From assembly GCA_021784265.1 (NCBI GenBank), contig JAJXTA010000085.1, positions 1 through 8,627 of the forward strand: a stretch of DNA of 8,627 nucleotides. Reading direction: 5' to 3'. Of the stretch, positions 1-6,145 are shown one piece after another. The translations under genes and the position numbers were made by a program. Each line of letters starts with the position of its first letter. The stretch's first letter is position 1. The notes beneath the pieces are model-generated. The model searched no databases. It saw only the letters and a program-made list of their open reading frames with translations, and was not told the origin of the DNA. The stretch comes from a bacterium (lineage in GTDB: Bacteria; Verrucomicrobiota; Verrucomicrobiia; Limisphaerales; J093).

Positions 1-549
1 CTCGCGGGTCAGCCCCATGGCGATAACGATCTTGGTGAGCAATTGACCGGCGCGACCGACGAACGGTTCGCCTTGGCGGTCTTCGTCCGCTCCCGGCGCT
101 TCTCCGACGAACATCAGCGAGGCGTGGATGTCGCCCACCCCAAAGACCACCTGCGTTCGGCTCCGGACCAAGTGCGGGCATTTTTGGCAGGCGAGCGCGC
201 GGGTGCGCAGGGCGGCCATAGCGGCCTCCCTCGCCTCGCGGGACAAGGTCGATTTTCGAGCGCTCGTGGGTGTGGGCATGGCGAGAGGGGGAGGAGAGGG
301 CGGGGCGGGTGCTGTTGCGGGCGGCGGGTTGGGCAAGGGAACACCGGATGGCGGAGGGAGTTCAGCTCCGAAGTGGGGAGAGGCGGGAGGAGACGCCGCG
401 GCCGACGGCAGGGCAGGGCGGCGCGGCGCGGGCCCCCTGAGGGCGGCCCAGGTTGCTTGTGTCACGGGTACAGACTTCACACCGCGCGCCTGGAGGTCCT
501 CCAAGTGCCGGATGGTGGCGGCGAGCAGTTGGCCGTAGAGGCCGGACAT
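1..549 (-). CDS. Uracil-DNA glycosylase, family 4 (Fe-S type), C-terminus beyond window edge
   Basis: Base-excision repair enzyme that removes uracil from DNA. The frame is open from an ATG at 547-549 to the left window edge and gives the first 183 residues. Residues 1-27 form a probable helical segment (LYGQLL...[10 protein letters not shown]). Residues about 38-112 are a Pro/Ala-rich, probably disordered linker. The catalytic core then begins: C121 and C124 (CQKC) are the first two of the four cysteines that ligate the 4Fe-4S cluster in family 4 enzymes. VGEAPG at 148-153 followed by [12 protein letters not shown] (154-165) is the uracil-binding and catalytic signature of this family. The remaining motifs and the other two cysteines lie outside the window. 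The nearest in-frame stop upstream is at 616-618, and no clear Shine-Dalgarno site precedes the ATG. The gene follows fabF by 99 bp in the same direction. The family call is secure; family 4 versus 5 cannot be settled from the N-terminal half alone. Confidence 0.9.
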   Translation of the reverse strand, partial: MSGLYGQLLAATIRHLEDLQARGVKSVPVTQATWAALRGPAPRRPALPSAAASPPASPHFGAELPPPSGVPLPNPPPATAPAPPSPPPLAMPTPTSARKSTLSREAREAAMAALRTRALACQKCPHLVRSRTQVVFGVGDIHASLMFVGEAPGADEDRQGEPFVGRAGQLLTKIVIAMGLTRE

Positions 550-605
550 GGGCAGAGGGTAGCGCTCCGGGGGAGCGGCGCACGCAAAAAGCGGCGGTGG
601 TCCGA

Positions 606-629
606 GGCGGCTCGGTCAGCGAGCCCGCC
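606..629 (-). terminator. GC-rich hairpin after fabF (weak terminator candidate)
   Basis: GGCTCG (609-614) and CGAGCC (620-625) form a perfect 6-bp stem with a 5-nt loop. The stem extends to 9 bp with one bulged base (606-614 against 620-629). It lies 20 nt after the fabF stop. No T-tract follows directly in the transcript; a T5 run appears only about 16 nt further on (586-590). Factor-independent termination is therefore uncertain, and read-through into the UDG gene is plausible. Confidence 0.35.
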
Positions 630-648
630 GGTCGGTCTTCGGGCGGGA

Positions 649-1911
<1,263 letters not shown>

Positions 1912-1948
1912 AAAAAAAGCAGCCCGGCGCGCGTGGGGCTGGGCTGCT
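1912..1948 (-). terminator. Intrinsic terminator/attenuator between acpP and fabF
   Basis: In the minus-strand transcript AGCAGCCC (1941-1948) pairs perfectly with GGGCTGCT (1918-1925). The 8-bp stem has a 15-nt loop and is followed at once by seven T residues in all (1912-1918, the first also closing the stem). The next three bases are the fabF ATG. This is the standard hairpin-plus-U-tract form of a rho-independent terminator, inside what would otherwise be one acpP-fabF operon. Partial termination would leave ACP in excess over FabF. The hairpin also occupies the place where a fabF ribosome binding site should be. On the plus strand no T-tract follows, so it should act only on minus-strand transcription. 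Confidence 0.8.
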
Positions 1949-1971
1949 GCGAAAAGGGGTGGCCCCCGGGG

Positions 1972-2220
1972 TCACTTCTGTTGGATTTCCTCGATATACT
2001 TGATCACGTCGCCGACGCTTTGGAGCTTCTCCGCCTCCTCGTCGGGGATTTCCTGGCCGAACTCCTCCTCCAGCGCCATGACCAGCTCGACCGTGTCGAG
2101 GGAATCGGCCCCCAAGTCCTCGATGAACTTGGCGTCGGGCGTGACTTGATCGGGATTCACGCCCAACTGTTCGACAATGATGTCTTTGACTTTTTGCTCA
2201 ATTGACTTTTCGGCAGCCAT
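1972..2220 (-). CDS. acpP: Acyl carrier protein
   Basis: Small acidic cytoplasmic carrier that holds fatty acyl intermediates on a 4'-phosphopantetheine arm. The 82-residue length is typical. The attachment serine is S40 in the invariant GADSLD motif (37-42). Around it is the usual four-helix pattern: helix I at about 6-19 ([14 protein letters not shown]), the acidic recognition helix II at 40-55 ([16 protein letters not shown]), and the [19 protein letters not shown] region of helices III-IV. Compared with E. coli ACP it has a few extra residues at the N-terminus. A GGAG Shine-Dalgarno site sits 6 nt before the ATG, and a sigma70-like promoter lies directly upstream, fitting the high expression expected of ACP. 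fabG is 174 bp upstream and fabF 60 bp downstream, both in the same direction. Confidence is very high. Confidence 0.98.
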   Translation of the reverse strand: MAAEKSIEQKVKDIIVEQLGVNPDQVTPDAKFIEDLGADSLDTVELVMALEEEFGQEIPDEEAEKLQSVGDVIKYIEEIQQK

Positions 2221-2226
2221 GCGTTT

Positions 2227-2230
2227 CTCC
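2227..2230 (-). promoter_or_regulatory. Ribosome binding site of acpP
   Basis: GGAG on the minus strand with a 6-nt spacer to the ATG at 2218-2220. It is the best Shine-Dalgarno site in the window and confirms the acpP start. Confidence 0.75.
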
Positions 2231-2246
2231 AGTTTCTTTTTCCGTG

Positions 2247-2275
2247 TGTCTATGCGACGTGTTTCAAGGCGTCAA
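2247..2275 (-). promoter_or_regulatory. Promoter of acpP (sigma70-like)
   Basis: On the minus strand, TTGACG (2270-2275, five of six matches to the -35 consensus) and TAGACA (2247-2252, three of six matches to the -10) are separated by exactly 17 bp. An A/T-rich stretch upstream of the -35 (about 2282-2300, containing AAAAGAATTC) stands out in this GC-rich DNA and could act as an UP element. Initiation near 2240 would give a short leader of about 20 nt that includes the GGAG site. The promoter separates acpP from fabG as a strong, independently initiated unit. Confidence 0.65.
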
Positions 2276-2366
2276 GCCCTGAATAGTGAATTCTTTTCGC
2301 GCGTAAAATGGGGCGGTCAGGCGGGTTTGGATCGGAGTTACTCAGGGCTGGTCAGACCCGATTCGT

Positions 2367-2394
2367 GGGGCCGGCCGGGGCATTCGGCGGCCCC
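2367..2394 (-). terminator. GC hairpin abutting the fabG stop codon
   Basis: GGGGCCG (2388-2394 read on the minus strand) pairs with CGGCCCC (2367-2373). The stem is 7 bp with a 14-nt loop and starts at the base after the fabG TGA. No T-tract follows, so it may protect the mRNA 3' end or assist termination rather than terminate alone. An alternative GGGGC/GCCCC pairing exists inside the same segment. Confidence 0.35.
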
Positions 2395-3138
2395 TCACAT
2401 GACCATGCCGCCATCCACGGTGAGCACCTGGCCGGTCACGTAGCGCGCCCCCGGACTGGCCAGGAAGAGGGCGGCGTGGGCCACGTCCTCGGGCTGGCCC
2501 AGCGAGTTGAGTGGGATGCGTTTGGCCACCTCGGCGCGCACCGTGGCCTCGAGGCCCGCGGTCATATCGGTCTCGATAAAGCCGGGCGCCACGGCGTTGA
2601 CGGTGATGCCGCGCGAGGCCAGCTCGCGGGCGACCGACTTGGTGAAGCCGATCAAGGCGGCTTTGCTGGCGGCGTAGTTGCACTGGCCGGCGTTGCCGAT
2701 CAAACCGATCACCGAGGCGATGTTGATGATCCGCCCGGCCCGCTGCTTGAGAAAGGTCCGGGCCAAGGCCTTGGTCAAGGCGAAGGCCCCCTTGAGGTTG
2801 GTGTCCAGCACCGTGTCCCAATCCTGCTCGCTCAGGCGCATCAGCAAGCCATCGCGCGTGACCCCAGCGTTGTTGACCAGGATATCGACCCGCCCGGCGG
2901 CTTGCAGAACCGCCTCGGCGGCCGCGGCCACGGCGGCGGCGTCCGCCATGTCCACCGCCTGGGCCCAGGCGCGGCGGCCGGTCGCGCGGACTTGGGCGGC
3001 GACGGCTTCCGCGTTGGCGGCCGTGCGGGAGAGACAGGCGACGTCGGCGCCCTCGGCCGCGAAGCGCAAGGCGATGGCGCGGCCGATCCCGCGCCCCGCG
3101 CCGGTGACGACGGCGATTTGGTTGTCGAGCTGACCCAT
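2395..3138 (-). CDS. fabG: 3-oxoacyl-[acyl-carrier-protein] reductase
   Basis: Catalyses the first reduction of the fatty acid elongation cycle, 3-oxoacyl-ACP to (R)-3-hydroxyacyl-ACP with NADPH. It is a classical short-chain dehydrogenase of 247 residues, the usual FabG length. The cofactor-binding TGAGRGIG is at 12-19 and NNAG at 89-92. The catalytic tetrad is visible as N114, S142, Y155 and K159 (YAASK). PGFIETDM at 185-192 is typical of FabG rather than other SDRs, and the C-terminus VTGQVLTVDGGM matches the family. SDR families are large, but the position just upstream of acpP and fabF supports the assignment. The ATG is set by family length. A GGAG lies about 15 nt upstream, too far for a good Shine-Dalgarno, so translation initiation is atypical. 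The MBOAT gene ends 61 bp upstream. Confidence 0.95.
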   Translation of the reverse strand: MGQLDNQIAVVTGAGRGIGRAIALRFAAEGADVACLSRTAANAEAVAAQVRATGRRAWAQAVDMADAAAVAAAAEAVLQAAGRVDILVNNAGVTRDGLLMRLSEQDWDTVLDTNLKGAFALTKALARTFLKQRAGRIINIASVIGLIGNAGQCNYAASKAALIGFTKSVARELASRGITVNAVAPGFIETDMTAGLEATVRAEVAKRIPLNSLGQPEDVAHAALFLASPGARYVTGQVLTVDGGMVM

Positions 3139-3149
3139 AAGCGGCGTCA

Positions 3150-3178
3150 GTTCTCCGGGCTGCCCCGCGCGTTGTCAA
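3150..3178 (-). promoter_or_regulatory. Possible promoter of fabG
   Basis: A consensus TTGACA (3173-3178, minus strand) lies in the 61-bp gap between the MBOAT gene and fabG. At 17 bp spacing the -10 position reads GAGAAC (3150-3155), which lacks the conserved first and last T. The -35 match is perfect and the -10 poor, so this may be chance or a weak internal promoter letting fabG be expressed apart from the MBOAT gene. Confidence 0.35.
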
Positions 3179-3199
3179 TGTCCGAAAGCATCGGGAGGC

Positions 3200-4606
3200 T
3201 TAAAAGGCGAAATAGATAAAGGCATTGTTCTTGCCGGGGGCCAAGAAGACGGTGAGCACCACCAGCAGGCCGACCACCCAGGGCTGGCGCAACAAGGCGT
3301 AGGGCTCGTTGCGCCACCGGACCGAGAGCCACTCCAACGCCAAGGTCACCGCCGCCAGGAGCAGCAGGCCGCCCACCACGATGGGGTCGCCGCCCTCTAA
3401 GGTGTGGACGCAGGCGCGCCAGGCCGCGGCGCTGTACGCGCCGGGCGTGAAGGTCACGACCAGCTTGGCGACCAGCACCCGGGCGTGGGTTTCGTAGAAG
3501 CAAAGCCAGGCCAGGAAGGTCCCCACCATCGTGGTGGCCCACCCCAGCGGCTTCGGCAGGGTGAAGGACTTGGTTAATCGATGAAAGACCAGGAAGGCGC
3601 CGTGCAGGGCGCCCCAGAGGACAAAGTTCCAGCCCGCCCCGTGCCACAAGCCCGAGACCACGAAGACGACGGCCACGTTGAGAGCCCAGCGCCGAGTGCG
3701 GCCGCCTCCCAGGGGAATGTAGAGGTAATCCCGAAACCAGTTGCTCAGGGTGACATGCCAGCGCCGCCAGAACTCCTGGATGCTGGTCGAGCAGTAGGGA
3801 CTGACGAAGTTCAACGTGAGCCGCACCCCCAGGCAGTGGGCCAGCCCAAACGCCACCAGGCTGTAGCCGGCGAAATCGTAATAAATGCGCAGGCCGAACA
3901 CGAGGTTGGCCATCCAGATCATGAAGGGATTGGTGGCCGAGGCGCGGAAGGGCCCCAGCCAGTTGGCCAGATTGTCGGCCAGGCAACACTTGAAGAAGAG
4001 ACCGACGGCGATCCAGCAGTCCCCGGTGTCCACCCGCCCGGGCTCCCACCGGAACCCGAACCGTTCCATCTGGGGCAGGAGATCGCGTTTGCGCTCGATC
4101 GGGCCGGCCACGATCTGGGGAAAGAAGCCGGCGAAATTCAGGTAGTCTAACAAGGTGGGCAGGGGCTCCTTGAACGCCAAGGTATCGAGAACGAAGGCGA
4201 TCTTCTGGAAGGTGTAGAACGACAGGCCGACGGGGATCAACAGCGTGTGGAGCGAAGGCCAATCCAGCCCGAGCACGCGATTGCAGGCGAAGTCCGCGTA
4301 TTTGTAGTAGGCCAGCGGGGCCAGTTGCAGGGGGATCAGGAGCAGGAGGTAGCGGCGGGCCGCGGTGGGGTGGTAGGCAAGAATCCATTTCAACCCCGCG
4401 TAGGAACCCAGGGCCACCGCCACCCAGATGAGGAACGTGAGCCAACTGACGCAGAGGAGCAGGAACATCCCCAGGCCAATCAGCGCCACCCGGTCAAATT
4501 GGGGCAACGCCGCCGGCCGACGCCGGCACCACACCCGCCGCGTCACGCCGATGACCGCCAGCCCCACGAGCAGCCAGCCCCAGAACCGCAACTGGGCGAA
4601 ATTCAT
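3200..4606 (-). CDS. MBOAT family membrane O-acyltransferase (AlgI-like)
   Basis: Polytopic inner-membrane protein of 468 residues. MBOAT proteins of the AlgI/DltB type pass acyl groups, usually acetyl, across the membrane for O-acylation of exported polysaccharides. Hydrophobic segments alternate along the whole length, for example about 38-70, 86-103, 196-215, 226-256, 310-340, 408-425 and 442-457. Family signatures in order: FFPQIVAGPIER (161-172), IYYDFAGYSLVAFGLA (241-256), and EFWRRWH...RDYLYIPLGGG (278-302) with H284. SGLWHGAGWNF (318-328) contains the conserved putative catalytic H322. The C-terminal NNAFIYFAF resembles AlgI-type endings. A weak AGGG site is spaced 7 nt from the ATG. 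The usual partner, an SGNH/AlgJ/AlgX-like protein, is not in the window: the neighbours are a Tat-signal oxidoreductase (72 bp upstream) and fabG (downstream). The family is certain; the substrate is unknown. Confidence 0.93.
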   Translation of the reverse strand: MNFAQLRFWGWLLVGLAVIGVTRRVWCRRRPAALPQFDRVALIGLGMFLLLCVSWLTFLIWVAVALGSYAGLKWILAYHPTAARRYLLLLIPLQLAPLAYYKYADFACNRVLGLDWPSLHTLLIPVGLSFYTFQKIAFVLDTLAFKEPLPTLLDYLNFAGFFPQIVAGPIERKRDLLPQMERFGFRWEPGRVDTGDCWIAVGLFFKCCLADNLANWLGPFRASATNPFMIWMANLVFGLRIYYDFAGYSLVAFGLAHCLGVRLTLNFVSPYCSTSIQEFWRRWHVTLSNWFRDYLYIPLGGGRTRRWALNVAVVFVVSGLWHGAGWNFVLWGALHGAFLVFHRLTKSFTLPKPLGWATTMVGTFLAWLCFYETHARVLVAKLVVTFTPGAYSAAAWRACVHTLEGGDPIVVGGLLLLAAVTLALEWLSVRWRNEPYALLRQPWVVGLLVVLTVFLAPGKNNAFIYFAF

Positions 4607-4621
4607 CGGGACGCCCTGGCC

Positions 4622-4669
4622 CGCGCCCGCCTCCCGGGCGGTCGGAGGCGAGGTCGGCAGGCGGGCGCG
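4622..4669 (-). repeat. 11-bp inverted repeat (hairpin) between oxidoreductase and MBOAT genes
   Basis: CGCGCCCGCCT (4622-4632) and AGGCGGGCGCG (4659-4669) are perfect inverted copies with a 26-nt spacer. Inside, GCCTCC (4629-4634) and GGAGGC (4644-4649) could form a competing stem. The structure fills most of the 72-bp gap. No T-tract follows on either strand, so it is either a mRNA-stabilising or polarity hairpin between co-transcribed genes or a termination aid. Confidence 0.55.
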
Positions 4670-4678
4670 ACGGTTACG

Positions 4679-5998
4679 TCAGAAGGCCGGGTAATGATAA
4701 CCGGCGCGATAGTCACGGCGCAGCAACGTATTGGCGTAGGGGTCGTCGAGGATCACCTCGCGGTGGCCGTCCCAGTGGAGGCTGCGGCCGGTCTTGAGGG
4801 AGATCATGGCCAGCAGGCTCATGTTGGTGGAGCGGTGGCCGATCTCGATGTCGCACACCGGGACGCTGTTATTCTGGATCGCCGTGATGAAATCCGCCCA
4901 AAGCTCGCGGATGTTTTGGGCGTCCGGTTCGTGCAGTTGGGCCGGTTCATGCAGCTCCGGCTGGTTGCTGTTGGCGGGGTAGAAATGCCACCCAGAGAGC
5001 CAGCCCATGTGGAACGTGCCTTCGGTGCCAAAGAAGTAAACGCCGACGTTCTCCCCCTTCTCCGCCGGGTGGCCCCCGAACATTCGGTGTTCCCACACGG
5101 CCGTGAAGGATTCGAACTCGAACACCGCCGATTGGCTGTCCGGGGCGTCGGTCGTCTGATAATCGCGCAGGTTGACCGGCGGTCCTTTGATCGGGCGCCC
5201 ACCGGTGGAGTAAACGCGCCGGGGATAGCGCTCTTCGGTCCACCAGAGAATCTGATCGAGCCAATGAACGCCCCAGTCCCCGACCTGGCCGTTGGCGTAA
5301 TCGAGGAACTGGCGGAAACCTTTGGGGTGAATGAGCCGGTTGTAGGGCCGCAGGGGGGCGGGCCCGCACCAGGCGTCCCAGTCCAGCCCCGGGGGCGGGT
5401 CCGTGTTGGGCCGCGGCTGCTCGGGGCCGCTGCCGCCATAATTGACGAACGCCCGCACGAACCCGATCTTGCCGGCCTTGCCCGACTTGAGAAACTTCAT
5501 CCCGGAGATGTTGTGGGGGGAGACGCGCCGGTGCATGCCGACCTGCACCACCCGCCCGTACTGGCGGGCGGCTTTGACCATGGCGCGCCCTTCGTCGATG
5601 GTGTGGGAGATGGGCTTCTCGACATAGACGTGCGCCCCCGCTTTCATGGCGTCGATGGCCGCCAGCGGATGCCAGTGGTCGGGGGTGGCGACAATGACGA
5701 TGTCGGGCGACTCCCGCTCGAGCATGGCGCGATAGTCCTTGTACTTGCGCGGCAGCCCGCCCCCCAGTTGGGTCACCTTCTCGGCCGCCGGCTCCAGTTG
5801 GTTGCGGTCCACGTCGCACAGGGCCACGATGTTGCTGCGGCCGGCCTTCATCGCTTCGCCAAGGATGTTCATGCCCCACCACCCGGTGCCGATCAGGGCG
5901 GTTCTGAATTTGGTGAAAGCGTCGGCGCCGAAGATAGGTACGGCCGCGAAGCTGGCGCTGGCGGCGGAGGCGGTGCGGAGGAACTGGCGGCGGTTCAT
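4679..5998 (-). CDS. Gfo/Idh/MocA family oxidoreductase with Tat signal peptide
   Basis: NAD(P)-dependent sugar oxidoreductase family member of 439 residues, probably exported. The N-terminus MNRRQFLRTASAASASF is a twin-arginine signal (RRQFL) with an Ala-rich hydrophobic stretch; cleavage is likely near FGADA (23-27). The Rossmann domain follows: GTGWWGMN (37-44), an acidic strand end CDVDR (61-65), ATPDHWH (104-110) and the family hallmark VEKPI (126-130) with the cofactor-pocket Lys K128. The substrate domain contains GDWGVHWLDQILWW (240-253), including D241 and H245, which fits the usual catalytic Asp/His pair. Proteins of this architecture are abundant in Planctomycetes and Verrucomicrobia, where they are linked to sugar catabolism; the actual substrate cannot be read from sequence. 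No Shine-Dalgarno site precedes the ATG, but a strong promoter and dyad lie upstream, so the gene probably begins a transcription unit. Confidence 0.92.
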   Translation of the reverse strand: MNRRQFLRTASAASASFAAVPIFGADAFTKFRTALIGTGWWGMNILGEAMKAGRSNIVALCDVDRNQLEPAAEKVTQLGGGLPRKYKDYRAMLERESPDIVIVATPDHWHPLAAIDAMKAGAHVYVEKPISHTIDEGRAMVKAARQYGRVVQVGMHRRVSPHNISGMKFLKSGKAGKIGFVRAFVNYGGSGPEQPRPNTDPPPGLDWDAWCGPAPLRPYNRLIHPKGFRQFLDYANGQVGDWGVHWLDQILWWTEERYPRRVYSTGGRPIKGPPVNLRDYQTTDAPDSQSAVFEFESFTAVWEHRMFGGHPAEKGENVGVYFFGTEGTFHMGWLSGWHFYPANSNQPELHEPAQLHEPDAQNIRELWADFITAIQNNSVPVCDIEIGHRSTNMSLLAMISLKTGRSLHWDGHREVILDDPYANTLLRRDYRAGYHYPAF

Positions 5999-6067
5999 GG
6001 TCGTGTCGGAGATCAGGGCTGGGCTGAGGCGGTTGACTGCTTACGGTTTAGCTCACGAATGCCGCGC

Positions 6068-6096
6068 ATTGCAGGGTTTGACTTGGGTGAAGTCAA
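6068..6096 (-). promoter_or_regulatory. Promoter of the Gfo/Idh/MocA gene (sigma70-like)
   Basis: On the minus strand, TTGACT (6091-6096, five of six matches) and TGCAAT (6068-6073, four of six) are separated by exactly 17 bp, with the proper TTGAC core and AAT end. Initiation near 6060 gives a leader of about 60 nt before the ATG at 5998. It is the best-matching promoter pair in the window. Confidence 0.7.
6078..6096. promoter_or_regulatory. 19-bp dyad TTGACTT-N5-AAGTCAA over the -35 box (candidate operator)
   Basis: TTGACTT (6078-6084) and AAGTCAA (6090-6096) are perfect inverted 7-mers with a GGGTG centre. The right arm is the -35 hexamer and the left arm falls in the spacer. This is the geometry of a dimeric repressor site that blocks RNA polymerase. 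A second short dyad, AATGC-CGC-GCATT (6058-6070), overlaps the -10 and start region. No regulator gene is in the window. Confidence 0.5.
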
Positions 6097-6110
6097 GCGG
6101 GAAAACCCGC
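6097..6110. repeat. Short palindrome GCGGG-AAAA-CCCGC
   Basis: A 5-bp GC stem with an A4/T4 loop directly beside the gfo -35 box and 35 nt after the Sel1 gene stop. It could be the stem of a weak terminator for the Sel1 gene or part of the gfo control region. There is no T-tract after it. Confidence 0.35.
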
Positions 6111-6145
6111 CGCGGCCCAAGCCCTGGCGGCGCGCCACCGGCGGC

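Noticed and set aside
2308..3219. A 303-codon plus-strand frame opposite fabG
   Set aside because: fabG is complete with its catalytic tetrad on the minus strand, and the plus-strand product is Gly-rich with no domain.
3147..4445. A 432-codon minus-strand frame overlapping the MBOAT gene in another phase
   Set aside because: The other phase carries all the MBOAT motifs and membrane segments. This one is Pro/Arg/Gly-rich with no motif.
1936..6026. The 11-mer GGGCTGGGCTG occurring in two intergenic regions (1936-1946 and 6016-6026)
   Set aside because: Only two copies were seen. One is part of the acpP-fabF terminator stem, and the motif is simple GC-rich sequence likely to recur by chance.
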